The position numbers were made by a program, and so were the translations under genes. A model generated the notes under the pieces. The model did no database searches, was not told where the DNA came from, and saw only the letters and a program-made list of their open reading frames with translations. Positions 1 through 6,137 of a DNA stretch of 11,952 nt are shown here, in pieces. How positions within the stretch are numbered: the first letter of the stretch is position 1; each line of letters starts with the position of its first letter. The DNA lies in assembly GCA_027014065.1 (NCBI GenBank), contig JALWEL010000098.1:1-11952 (forward strand). Direction: 5' to 3'. This stretch comes from DHVE2 group archaeon (GTDB lineage Archaea; Thermoplasmatota; Thermoplasmata; Thermoplasmatales; Aciduliprofundaceae).

Positions 1-489
1 AGCCGTCGCCGTTCCCCAGTCCCCAACCGCCAGGGCTCCTGCGTTGCAGTGCGTGAGTATGCGGTATCCGTCGCGAATCAGTTTTTCCCCGTACTCGCCT
101 ATCTTCTCGCATCTCCCAATTATGTCATTGGCGTAATTTTCAGCAGCGCTTATCGCATCCTCTCCATTTTCAATTTTTTCCTTCATCAGTTTGAGCGCGA
201 AAAAGAGATCGTGGGCGGTTGGACGCGTGTTTTTCAACATTTGGAATGCTTCCTCCACATTTCTTTTTTGCAAAGCAGCCTGAGCCATGCCGTAAGCGGC
301 AGTGATTCCAATTGCGGGGGCGCCGCGAACCACCATCTCCTTTATTGCGTAGGCCACGTCCTCCGTGCTCTTCGCTTCGAATATTTCGAACTTCGCAGGC
401 AGTTTCCTCTGGTCTATTAATTTCACGATGCCGTCTTCGAACCACACAGCGCGCATCTCCCTGGCCTTGTTACCCACATTTATCTTCAT
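1..489 (-). CDS. mtnA: MtnA-type sugar-phosphate isomerase (5-methylthioribose-1-phosphate isomerase family, eIF2B-like), C-terminus cut off
   Basis: The first 163 codons are present and the gene runs off the left edge; family members are about 340-370 residues, so roughly half is missing. The family converts S-methyl-5-thioribose 1-phosphate to the ribulose form in methionine salvage. Archaeal relatives instead isomerise ribose 1,5-bisphosphate in the AMP pathway. Visible motifs are RGAPAIG at residues 55-61, with AAYG shortly after, and THCNAGALA around 146-154, in which C148 matches the catalytic cysteine of MtnA enzymes. The second catalytic residue, an aspartate, lies outside the window. 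The ATG at 489 is supported by GGTGAT three bases upstream and by a start of normal MtnA type. The gene is divergent from the beta-CASP nuclease gene. The family is certain; the exact substrate is not, though the NAGALA form of the cysteine motif favours methylthioribose phosphate. Confidence 0.85.
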   Translation of the reverse strand, partial: MKINVGNKAREMRAVWFEDGIVKLIDQRKLPAKFEIFEAKSTEDVAYAIKEMVVRGAPAIGITAAYGMAQAALQKRNVEEAFQMLKNTRPTAHDLFFALKLMKEKIENGEDAISAAENYANDIIGRCEKIGEYGEKLIRDGYRILTHCNAGALAVGDWGTATA

Positions 490-498
490 ACAATCACC
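488..498. repeat. 11-bp direct repeat, copy 1 (ATACAATCACC)
   Basis: The same 11 bases recur at 549-559. This copy covers the mtnA Shine-Dalgarno site and the edge of its start codon. The sequence does not show whether it is a regulatory site or chance. Confidence 0.35.
493..498 (-). promoter_or_regulatory. Ribosome binding site of mtnA
   Basis: GGTGAT on the minus strand matches the 3' half of the archaeal Shine-Dalgarno consensus GGAGGTGAT. It sits three bases before the ATG at 489, which is normal spacing for this half of the motif. Confidence 0.5.
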
Positions 499-520
499 AT
501 ACGGGTAATTTCATCGCAGG

Positions 521-532
521 GTATAATATTAA
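521..532 (-). promoter_or_regulatory. Candidate TATA box for mtnA
   Basis: The minus strand reads TTAATATTATAC, centred about 38 bases before the ATG. A start site about 25 bases downstream would leave a leader of about 12 nt that includes the GGTGAT site. The TATA match is only moderate, and the box is inferred from position and base content. Confidence 0.4.
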
Positions 533-543
533 CGTGAGGAATG

Positions 544-551
544 TTTAAATA
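544..551 (+). promoter_or_regulatory. Candidate TATA box for the aCPSF2-type nuclease gene
   Basis: TTTAAATA is centred about 25 bases before the ATG at 573. That spacing puts transcription start at or next to the start codon, so the mRNA is probably leaderless. In agreement, there is no good Shine-Dalgarno site before this ATG. Confidence 0.55.
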
Positions 552-559
552 CAATCACC
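549..559. repeat. 11-bp direct repeat, copy 2 (ATACAATCACC)
   Basis: This is the second copy of the repeat at 488-498, 61 bp away start to start. It begins in the last bases of the TATA box of the nuclease gene and ends 13 bp before its ATG. Together the copies bracket the divergent promoter region. Confidence 0.35.
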
Positions 560-572
560 GATAGCGAGAACT

Positions 573-1805
573 ATGGTTAATGGCAAATTTCTAGGCGGCG
601 CGGAAGAGGTCGGCAGTTTGGCGTTCTTGGCCGAAATGAATGGAATTAGGCTTATGTTCGATTACGGATTAACTCCATCGAAACCCCCTTCATATCCTCC
701 TCTTCCACCACCAATGGATGCGGTATTCGTAACCCACGCTCATCTAGATCATTCCGGAATGCTTCCAAAGATTTCCAGCTCTTACGATGCGAACATATAC
801 ATGACCGAGGCAACGATGGCAGTTCTCCCCCTTCTCCTCAACGACACCATAAAGGTCGCTACCATTGAGGGCTTTCCTATCCCATACGTGAAGGAGGAAA
901 TAGAGAACCTCATGGAGAGCATCGTACCCTTGAAATACGGAGATAGGGTGGAATTGGGAGAGATTGAGGTCATTCCCCACAGCGCGGGGCACATACCCGG
1001 TAGCGCAATGTACGAAGTTCACGGAGAGAGAAAAATTCTTTTCACGGGGGACATTCAAACGGTGAATACCCATCTGGTCTGGGGTGCAAAACCGGTTAAG
1101 ACTGAAATTTTGGCAATGGAGAGCACCTACGCTGGCAGAGAGCATCCTCCGAGGGAAGAGGTGGAGAAGAATTTCAAGGCGAAGATTGAGGAAGTCGTGG
1201 ACCGAGGGGGCAAGGTAATCGTACCCGCCTTCGCGGTTGGAAGAACTCAGGAAATAATGCTCATACTGGAAAAGATGGATTTGGAGATTTGGATAGACGG
1301 AATGGGGAGGTTCGTAAACTCGATATATCTCCGATACCCCATGTACCTGAGATCCGCAAAGAAACTGAAGAGAGCGAGGAATAAAATGAACGTGGTTAAG
1401 AAGAGAAGAGACAGAAAAAAGGCGCTGGAAGGGGATGTGATCATCACCACCGGCGGCATGCTGGAAGGCGGCCCCGTTTTGCACTACATCAATTATCTGA
1501 AAAACGACCCAAAGAGCGCAATTCTCCTAACTGGATACCAGGTAGAAGGCACCAACGGAAGACTGCTGATGGATGAAGGCATCTTAGACCTCTACGGAAT
1601 AAAAGAGAAGATTGATGCGGAGATTTCTTTCTTCGATTTCTCGGCCCACGCCGGGCACTCCGAGCTCATAGAATTCGCGGAAAAATGCGATCCGGAGAAG
1701 ATAATACTTATGCACGGAGACAACAGAGAGGCGTTGGCAGAAGACCTGAGAAAAAGAGATTTCGAAGTTCTCACACCTAAAAACGGAGAGGACTTTGTTA
1801 TTTAG
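573..1805 (+). CDS. Beta-CASP metallo-beta-lactamase ribonuclease, archaeal CPSF2 type
   Basis: This is a 410-residue zinc-dependent nuclease of the CPSF73/RNase J superfamily, which cuts RNA in processing or decay in the cytoplasm. The metallo-beta-lactamase ligands are HAHLDH at residues 55-60, H140 in SAGHIPGSA and D160 in LFTGD. The beta-CASP domain follows, with E183 in MESTY and the [11 protein letters not shown] segment at 218-227. H359 in SAHAGH and H381 in ILMHGD complete the fold. A strongly basic stretch around 260-283 may bind RNA. It has no N-terminal KH domains, so it is not the roughly 640-residue termination factor aCPSF1/FttA. The GGAEEVG start resembles CPSF-type enzymes more than archaeal RNase J. 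All expected metal and catalytic residues are present. Its stop codon lies inside the end of rpoK on the other strand. The family is certain; the aCPSF2 subgroup is likely. Confidence 0.88.
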   Translation: MVNGKFLGGAEEVGSLAFLAEMNGIRLMFDYGLTPSKPPSYPPLPPPMDAVFVTHAHLDHSGMLPKISSSYDANIYMTEATMAVLPLLLNDTIKVATIEGFPIPYVKEEIENLMESIVPLKYGDRVELGEIEVIPHSAGHIPGSAMYEVHGERKILFTGDIQTVNTHLVWGAKPVKTEILAMESTYAGREHPPREEVEKNFKAKIEEVVDRGGKVIVPAFAVGRTQEIMLILEKMDLEIWIDGMGRFVNSIYLRYPMYLRSAKKLKRARNKMNVVKKRRDRKKALEGDVIITTGGMLEGGPVLHYINYLKNDPKSAILLTGYQVEGTNGRLLMDEGILDLYGIKEKIDAEISFFDFSAHAGHSELIEFAEKCDPEKIILMHGDNREALAEDLRKRDFEVLTPKNGEDFVI

Positions 1806-1971
1806 CCCTCTTAACTGTTATTGGTATAACTCCCTTCTCATACTCGTAGAGCGCGATATCGAGGGGATCGTAGAGTTCCTCTGGAACATGAATCAATATT
1901 GGTGCTCCTAAGGCTATCTGAAGCGCACGGGCGCCGATTATTCTTGCCTTTTCAAACCTTGTGTATTCCAT
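1798..1971 (-). CDS. rpoK: DNA-directed RNA polymerase subunit K (Rpo6, homologue of eukaryotic Rpb6)
   Basis: This 57-residue protein is the archaeal counterpart of Rpb6/bacterial omega, which helps RNA polymerase assemble and stay stable. The whole protein is the conserved family core: [20 protein letters not shown] at residues 3-22, a DPL-IA-E segment around 35-43, and GVIPITVKR at 47-55. I chose the ATG at 1971 because it gives the usual length and has GGTGG four bases upstream. An in-frame TTG at 1986 would add five residues with no support. In many euryarchaea rpoK lies near rpoN, rpsI and eno. Here it is a single gene with its own promoter, divergent from the zinc-ribbon gene. It overlaps the 3' end of the convergent nuclease gene by 8 bp. 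Confidence 0.93.
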   Translation of the reverse strand: MEYTRFEKARIIGARALQIALGAPILIHVPEELYDPLDIALYEYEKGVIPITVKRAK

Positions 1972-2005
1972 AAAACCACCGGGCAAAGAGGTTTAAAAGG
2001 AGTGC

Positions 2006-2014
2006 ATATATAAA
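2006..2014 (-). promoter_or_regulatory. TATA box for rpoK
   Basis: The minus strand reads TTTATATAT, preceded by the A-rich GAAAAA expected of a TFB recognition element. It is centred about 39 bases before the rpoK ATG, giving an inferred leader of about 14 nt that carries the GGTGG site. A second AT-rich stretch (TTTTAAAC, 1998-1991) lies about 24 bases before the ATG and is a weaker alternative. Confidence 0.6.
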
Positions 2015-2040
2015 TTTTTCCATCTTCGCGGGCGGACAAA

Positions 2041-2048
2041 TTATAAAT
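2041..2048 (+). promoter_or_regulatory. TATA box for the zinc-ribbon/coaD unit
   Basis: TTATAAAT is centred about 26 bases before the ATG at 2071, so the transcript is probably leaderless. Only about 30 bp separates it from the opposite-facing rpoK TATA box, so the two promoters are packed closely and could compete for TBP/TFB. Confidence 0.55.
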
Positions 2049-2070
2049 TCTTTGAGCAGATGCACCTCCC

Positions 2071-2334
2071 ATGGACGAAAAGAAATTAGAAGAGGAAGTG
2101 GAGCTCCTAAAATTAGATGTGGAGCGCCTGAAGAAGAAAAAGGACGAGATACCGCCGCACCGCCATTGCCTGAACTGCGGAATCGCAATCCCTCCAGATA
2201 AAACCTTCTGCTCAAAAAAATGCGAGGACGAATGGAACGCTATGATGAGAAAGAAAAAAATCAACATGTACGTGTGGATGATCTTCCTCGTAGTTCTGCT
2301 GGTAATTCTGTTCTTTGCCATGGGAGGACATTGA
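2071..2334 (+). CDS. Small zinc-ribbon membrane protein (DUF2116-like), function unknown
   Basis: The protein has 87 residues in three parts. Residues 1-28 form a charged, heptad-like helix rich in Glu, Lys and Leu, probably a coiled coil. Residues 33-51 hold four cysteines (C33, C36, C47, C51) spaced as CX2C-X10-CX3C, ending in CEDEW; this resembles the short zinc ribbon of DUF2116 archaeal proteins. Residues 66-85 form one hydrophobic membrane segment. The basic RKKK just before the membrane segment suggests that the N-terminal ribbon faces the cytoplasm, making a C-terminally anchored protein. The reading frame stops one base before the start codon of the CoaD fusion, so the two are almost certainly co-transcribed. 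No function can be assigned. The link to CoA synthesis or nucleotide clean-up is only by position. Confidence 0.75.
   Translation: MDEKKLEEEVELLKLDVERLKKKKDEIPPHRHCLNCGIAIPPDKTFCSKKCEDEWNAMMRKKKINMYVWMIFLVVLLVILFFAMGGH
2322..2327 (+). promoter_or_regulatory. Ribosome binding site deciding the CoaD-fusion start
   Basis: GGGAGG lies eight bases before the ATG at 2336 and inside the last codons of the zinc-ribbon gene. It supports this ATG over the in-frame ATG at 2315, which has no such site and would overlap the upstream gene for no gain. Confidence 0.7.
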
Positions 2335-2335
2335 G

Positions 2336-3295
2336 ATGAAGGTAGTCTTAGGAGGAACCTTCGAATTTCTCCACGTGGGGCATAGGGCGCTGTTGGACAA
2401 AGCATTTGAAATGGGCGATGAGATAACGATAGGAATAACCGCCGACGGATTCAAAAAGGGCGTAAAAAAAGGGTTCGAAGAGAGAAAAAAGGAGGTGGAA
2501 GAATACGTAAAGAAATACGGAAAAAATTTCAAAATCGTGGAAATCCACGATATCTTCGGACCCACGCTTGAAGAGGATTTCGATGTCATAGTGGTCTCTC
2601 CGGAATCGAAAAAAAACGCCGAAATAATCAACAAAGAAAGGGAGAAAAATAATATGAAAAGGATGGAAATCGTGAGCATTCCCACGTTCTTCGCCGAGGA
2701 CCTGATGCCCATCTCATCAAGGAGAATTAGATCTGGCGAAATAGACGAAGAAGGAAAGAGATTGAAAAAGATGGTCGTTCACATAGGCTCGGAAAATCCA
2801 TCAAAAATTAGGGCAGTGATGATGATATTTGAAAAGATATTCCACTTTGAGATAGAGTACATGCCTTACGGCGTTGATTCAGGCGTTCCCCCGCAACCAT
2901 TCGGAGAAGAAACGATAAAAGGGGCGATAAACAGAGCAAAAAAAATCATGAACAATGCGGATTACTCGGTGGGTATCGAAGCGGGGCTTTTCTACGAAGA
3001 GAGCATCGGAGATTACTTGGACCGCGCGTACTGCGCCGTGCTGGACAAGTACGGACGCTTGACCCTCGGGCACTCCGGAGGATTCTCGTACCCGCCGGAA
3101 GTCATAAAGATGGTAAAAGAGGGATTGGAAGTGGGAGAGGCCATGGAGAGAATTTCGGGCATTGAAGAAATAAAGAAAAAAATGGGCGCCATAGGGTACC
3201 TAAGCAACGGAATAATCAACAGGGACGAGTTCAATTCTCAGGCGGTTTTGATGGCCATGATTCCTCGCATCCGGGGTGATTTATACTTCAATTGA
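2336..3295 (+). CDS. coaD: Fused phosphopantetheine adenylyltransferase (archaeal CoaD) and inosine/xanthosine triphosphatase (YjjX/DUF84)
   Basis: One uninterrupted 319-residue frame carries two enzymes. Residues 1 to about 143 are an archaeal-type phosphopantetheine adenylyltransferase, which makes dephospho-CoA from 4'-phosphopantetheine and ATP. Its nucleotidyltransferase motif is TFEFLHVGH at 8-16 and the ISSRRIRSGEID motif is at 126-137. Residues from about 146 to 319 match the DUF84/YjjX NTPase family, which hydrolyses ITP and XTP. Visible parts are VHIGSENPSKIRAV at 148-161, the GVDSGVPPQPFGEET segment around 179-193, and ADYSVGIEAGL at 208-218. Each half has about the length of the stand-alone enzyme, so neither looks degraded. 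An ATG at codon 146 could in principle start a separate NTPase, but no good ribosome site precedes it. The gene is co-transcribed with the zinc-ribbon gene. Both domain calls are strong. Confidence 0.85.
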   Translation: MKVVLGGTFEFLHVGHRALLDKAFEMGDEITIGITADGFKKGVKKGFEERKKEVEEYVKKYGKNFKIVEIHDIFGPTLEEDFDVIVVSPESKKNAEIINKEREKNNMKRMEIVSIPTFFAEDLMPISSRRIRSGEIDEEGKRLKKMVVHIGSENPSKIRAVMMIFEKIFHFEIEYMPYGVDSGVPPQPFGEETIKGAINRAKKIMNNADYSVGIEAGLFYEESIGDYLDRAYCAVLDKYGRLTLGHSGGFSYPPEVIKMVKEGLEVGEAMERISGIEEIKKKMGAIGYLSNGIINRDEFNSQAVLMAMIPRIRGDLYFN

Positions 3296-4876
3296 TCATC
3301 GATTTCTGAATTCTTCGTAGTACTCGTCTAAAATATTTCTAACGGTCTGACCGATTTTAAGGTAATCCACCTCCCGGAGATTCGCAAGGGAAACCCGAGC
3401 GGAAGGATGCTTCACATCGAATCCTTTTCCGGGGAGGAGAACAACCTGCGCTTCCTCGGCGAGTCGAGTCAAAAACTCACCCGTGGGAATCTTCTCTATG
3501 AACCACTCTGCAAATTCCCTGCCGTACAATTTTTCACCTATGGCCTCGGCGTCTATGAGTGTGTAGTAATAGGAATTATTTTCGTCCGTTGGTTGCTCTA
3601 ATCCGAGTCCCCGGTAGAGAGCTTTGTATCGTCTTCTAAGAATTCTCTGAACAGCCCTCTTGTATTTCCCCTCCTCGTCCATGAGCGCATAAAGGGCGAA
3701 GAGAACCATCTGCACCTGCTGAGGTGTCGAAAGCCCGGCGGTATGTCTCAAAGCGACGTTTCGGCTGTCCGCCACCAAGCGATCTATGAATTTCAACTCT
3801 CGGGGATTCATGGTAACCGAAGAGTATCTGGTTTCCAGTTCTCTTTGCTGCTCTTCTCCCAAGCTCTGAATTTTCTTGTCCACGATGTTATCCTCGTGTA
3901 TGGCGATAACTCCGAGCCTCCAGCCAGTGGCCCCGAAGTACTTGGAAAAAGAGTAAACTAATATGGTGTTGTGAGGCAAAATAGCATATAGAGATTTGAA
4001 ATCGTCCACGAAGGTAGCGTAAACATCGTCCGTTATTATGAGCAGATCATTTCTTTTCTCGACGATTTTTTTCAAATTCTCCAAAACTTCGCCGCTTAGC
4101 TTTACCGCCGTGGGATTTCCGGGATTAACAAGGAAAAATGCCTTTATCTCAGGATCCAAAAGCTTCTCCAATTCCCCCTCGGGAATTTGATACCCTCTGT
4201 CCTTATCTGCAGTGATTTCCACCTCAACCAAGCGATAAGTATCAAGTTTTGGAATCTCTAAATATGGACTGAAAATCGGCACGGCAATTGCAATTTTATC
4301 ACCCTCGTTGAGAATGAAATTGGCTTTTAGAGATTCGAAGAGATAACTCATTGCGGCGGTTCCGCCCTCCACCGCGAAAAGTTGCGTCTCTCCGATCAGA
4401 TCATGCCCGGCACCCATTTCTTTAAGAAGGTATCGAGCCACAATTTTCTCTCCTATTTTTAGCATTCTCACCGGCGAAGGATAATCGCATCCCAAATATC
4501 CCTGAACCATCTCGTGAAGAAATTGATCCGCTGGAAAACCAAGATGATCCTTCACATAGCTCACAGCGGCGTTCAGAAATCGAGCACCTTTCTCATCCCA
4601 GTGACTTCGCACGAATATCTCAAACCTCGCCTCTATGCCCTCTAAGTCGCTGTGACCTCCTATTCCTTCCATGTATCCAAAATGCCTTTCGGCCTCGCTC
4701 AAGGCGAAAAGGCCTAATTGAGAGAATCCATATCTGGGAATGAGCGCTAAAAAATTCGGATTTCCTCGGCCAGCGTTGAGCATCATCTTCTGGGATTTTC
4801 TGCTGGCTATCTTAATAAGCAGGTCCTTTATTTCAAACGGACTCAGCTTTTCGAATTCGATTTCCCTCAAATTCAT
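3296..4876 (-). CDS. asdA: Aspartate 4-decarboxylase / aspartate aminotransferase (AsdA type, PLP-dependent)
   Basis: The 526 residues match the usual length of about 530 for bacterial L-aspartate beta-decarboxylases, class I fold enzymes that turn aspartate into alanine and CO2 with side transaminase activity. Family-specific segments are NAGRGNPNF at 34-42 with R37, ERHFGYMEGIGGHSDLEGI at 63-81, the GYLGCDYPSPVRML segment at 126-139 and FAVEGGTAAMSY at 167-178. The PLP site includes N254 in NPGNPT, D283 in ITDDVY and the Schiff-base lysine K312 in SFSKYFGATGWRLG. R494 in PSARVS should bind the substrate alpha-carboxylate. The ATG at 4876 follows GGGTG a few bases upstream. The gene lies 11 bp after the M20 peptidase gene and is surely co-transcribed with it. 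The enzyme is mainly known from bacteria, so transfer is possible. No aspartate/alanine antiporter gene is in the window. Confidence 0.9.
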   Translation of the reverse strand: MNLREIEFEKLSPFEIKDLLIKIASRKSQKMMLNAGRGNPNFLALIPRYGFSQLGLFALSEAERHFGYMEGIGGHSDLEGIEARFEIFVRSHWDEKGARFLNAAVSYVKDHLGFPADQFLHEMVQGYLGCDYPSPVRMLKIGEKIVARYLLKEMGAGHDLIGETQLFAVEGGTAAMSYLFESLKANFILNEGDKIAIAVPIFSPYLEIPKLDTYRLVEVEITADKDRGYQIPEGELEKLLDPEIKAFFLVNPGNPTAVKLSGEVLENLKKIVEKRNDLLIITDDVYATFVDDFKSLYAILPHNTILVYSFSKYFGATGWRLGVIAIHEDNIVDKKIQSLGEEQQRELETRYSSVTMNPRELKFIDRLVADSRNVALRHTAGLSTPQQVQMVLFALYALMDEEGKYKRAVQRILRRRYKALYRGLGLEQPTDENNSYYYTLIDAEAIGEKLYGREFAEWFIEKIPTGEFLTRLAEEAQVVLLPGKGFDVKHPSARVSLANLREVDYLKIGQTVRNILDEYYEEFRNR

Positions 4877-4887
4877 ATTTCACACCC

Positions 4888-6105
4888 TTACTCCACTTCT
4901 CCGTCCATGGCCAAATAGGCGAATACCTTCGCATCGTTCACTAAGTTTTCGATCCTACAGAACTCGTCGGGCTGGTGCTCCACGTCGTCGGCGGTCATCC
5001 ACACCACAGCGGGAATTCCAACTTTGCGGAATGCTGCCGCAACGGTGCCACCGCCGATTCCCCCGATTCTCGGTTCGATTCCCCTCAATTCTCTAAGCGC
5101 CCTCTCTAATTTTTTCACAATTTCGCTGTCCTTGGGAGTCTGCGAAGGCTCACCCTTCTGAACTATCTCAACATTTATCTTTGCTCCCGTTTCGGAGCTT
5201 ATTTCTTCCGCGATTGTCTTTACATCCTCGATTATTTTATCCACATTGTATTCCGGTAAAATTCTGAAGTCAAAATAAAAAATATCGGTTCCGGGAATAG
5301 TGTTCACGTTATCCACGTTCTTCTCCTTCTTCGTTATCTCGAAGGTGGAATAAGGTGGCTCGAAAAGAGGATTATTCCCGTTGTACGTGTTGTGAAGGTA
5401 ATCATCAACTTTCAAGGCGAATCTCATACCGATGCGGTGCGCATTCAAGCCGAGGTGAGGCATGCTCGCATGGCTCTGCTTTCCCAGCGTGGTTATTTTG
5501 AGCCACACCGAGCCCTTCTCTGCGATTTCCACGAAAGAGCCATCTGAATTCCCCGAGTCCGGAACCACGATGAGATCATCCTTCATGAATATGTCCTTGT
5601 CCATTAGATAATGCAATCCGTATTTGCTTCCAGCTTCTTCGTCCGAAACGAATACCAAGCCCAGATTGAGCTTCGGTCTTTTTCCGCTCTCTACTATGGC
5701 CTTGGCCGCAAAGTAGGAACTCACAACCCCCTGCCCGTCGTCCAGAGTACCTCGACCGTAAATCTTGCCATCTTTCACAACAGGGTCGTAGGGATCATGG
5801 CTCCAAAGGGATAAGTCACCTTCTGGCACGGTGTCAATGTGAGATATAATCCAAAGGGTCCTAGATCTATCTTCTCCGAATATTATGCCCACAATGTTCG
5901 GCCTTTTCAATCCTCGCTCATCGATTGCGTCGTACCTCTTCACTTCGTCGCATATCTCCTTTAATTTTTTCTCCAGCCACTCGCCCCTTTTCAATTCTCC
6001 CTCTCCGCCGGAAACGGGATTTACGGCCTTGATTCTTATCATGTTCACCATAAAGTTCACTATCTCGTCTTGCATCTCATCTATTTTTTTCAGAACGGAA
6101 GTCAT
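4888..6105 (-). CDS. M20-family zinc metallopeptidase/deacylase (ArgE/DapE/carnosinase-like)
   Basis: This is a 405-residue cytoplasmic enzyme with a two-zinc site. Metal ligands are H89 in SHIDTVPEGD, the bridging D122 in GRGTLDDGQG, E157 in SDEEAG, D183 in VPDSG and H377 in EHQPDE. E156 is the expected general base. H212 in KQSHASMPHLG marks the small dimerisation domain (about residues 195-310). All expected residues are present, so it should be active. Members cleave dipeptides or remove acyl groups from amino acids; sequence alone does not give the substrate. The partner decarboxylase gene suggests an aspartyl dipeptide or N-acyl-aspartate, which is inference only. The ATG at 6105 is preceded by GAGGG and by a candidate TATA box. 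The gene follows cbf5 after 32 bp. Confidence 0.88.
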   Translation of the reverse strand: MTSVLKKIDEMQDEIVNFMVNMIRIKAVNPVSGGEGELKRGEWLEKKLKEICDEVKRYDAIDERGLKRPNIVGIIFGEDRSRTLWIISHIDTVPEGDLSLWSHDPYDPVVKDGKIYGRGTLDDGQGVVSSYFAAKAIVESGKRPKLNLGLVFVSDEEAGSKYGLHYLMDKDIFMKDDLIVVPDSGNSDGSFVEIAEKGSVWLKITTLGKQSHASMPHLGLNAHRIGMRFALKVDDYLHNTYNGNNPLFEPPYSTFEITKKEKNVDNVNTIPGTDIFYFDFRILPEYNVDKIIEDVKTIAEEISSETGAKINVEIVQKGEPSQTPKDSEIVKKLERALRELRGIEPRIGGIGGGTVAAAFRKVGIPAVVWMTADDVEHQPDEFCRIENLVNDAKVFAYLAMDGEVE

Positions 6106-6124
6106 AATCCCTCATGGATTTGCA

Positions 6125-6133
6125 TAAGATAAA
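6125..6133 (-). promoter_or_regulatory. Candidate TATA box for the M20 peptidase/asdA unit
   Basis: The minus strand reads TTTATCTTA, centred about 25 bases before the peptidase ATG and just after the cbf5 stop codon. It lies within a perfect 12-bp inverted repeat, AAGATTTATCTT (6137-6126). Position fits a promoter that frees this pair from the ribosomal operon upstream, but read-through from cbf5 remains possible. Confidence 0.4.
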
Positions 6134-6137
6134 TCTT

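Noticed and set aside
49..548. Plus-strand open frames (49-420 and 312-548) opposite the mtnA start
   Set aside because: They mirror the conserved MtnA coding sequence and show no family features of their own.
744..1484. A 246-codon open frame on the minus strand inside the nuclease gene
   Set aside because: It lies wholly opposite a gene with full catalytic motifs, its translation has no recognisable domain and is rich in His, Ser and Phe as expected of a shadow frame.
1972..1986. Upstream TTG start for rpoK at 1986
   Set aside because: It adds five residues not found in the family and overlaps the likely Shine-Dalgarno site of the ATG at 1971.
2315..2335. ATG at 2315 as start of the CoaD fusion
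   Set aside because: It overlaps the zinc-ribbon gene, lacks a ribosome site and adds seven residues before the conserved first strand of CoaD.
1938..2712. Long minus-strand frames (1938-2405 and 2212-2712) across the zinc-ribbon gene and the start of coaD
   Set aside because: They cross the rpoK promoter and oppose genes with clear motifs; the Ser/Phe-rich translations are typical of antisense of Lys/Glu-rich genes.
3280..3310. Transcription terminator between the CoaD fusion and asdA
   Set aside because: There is no intergenic base and no T-tract on either strand near the stop codons.
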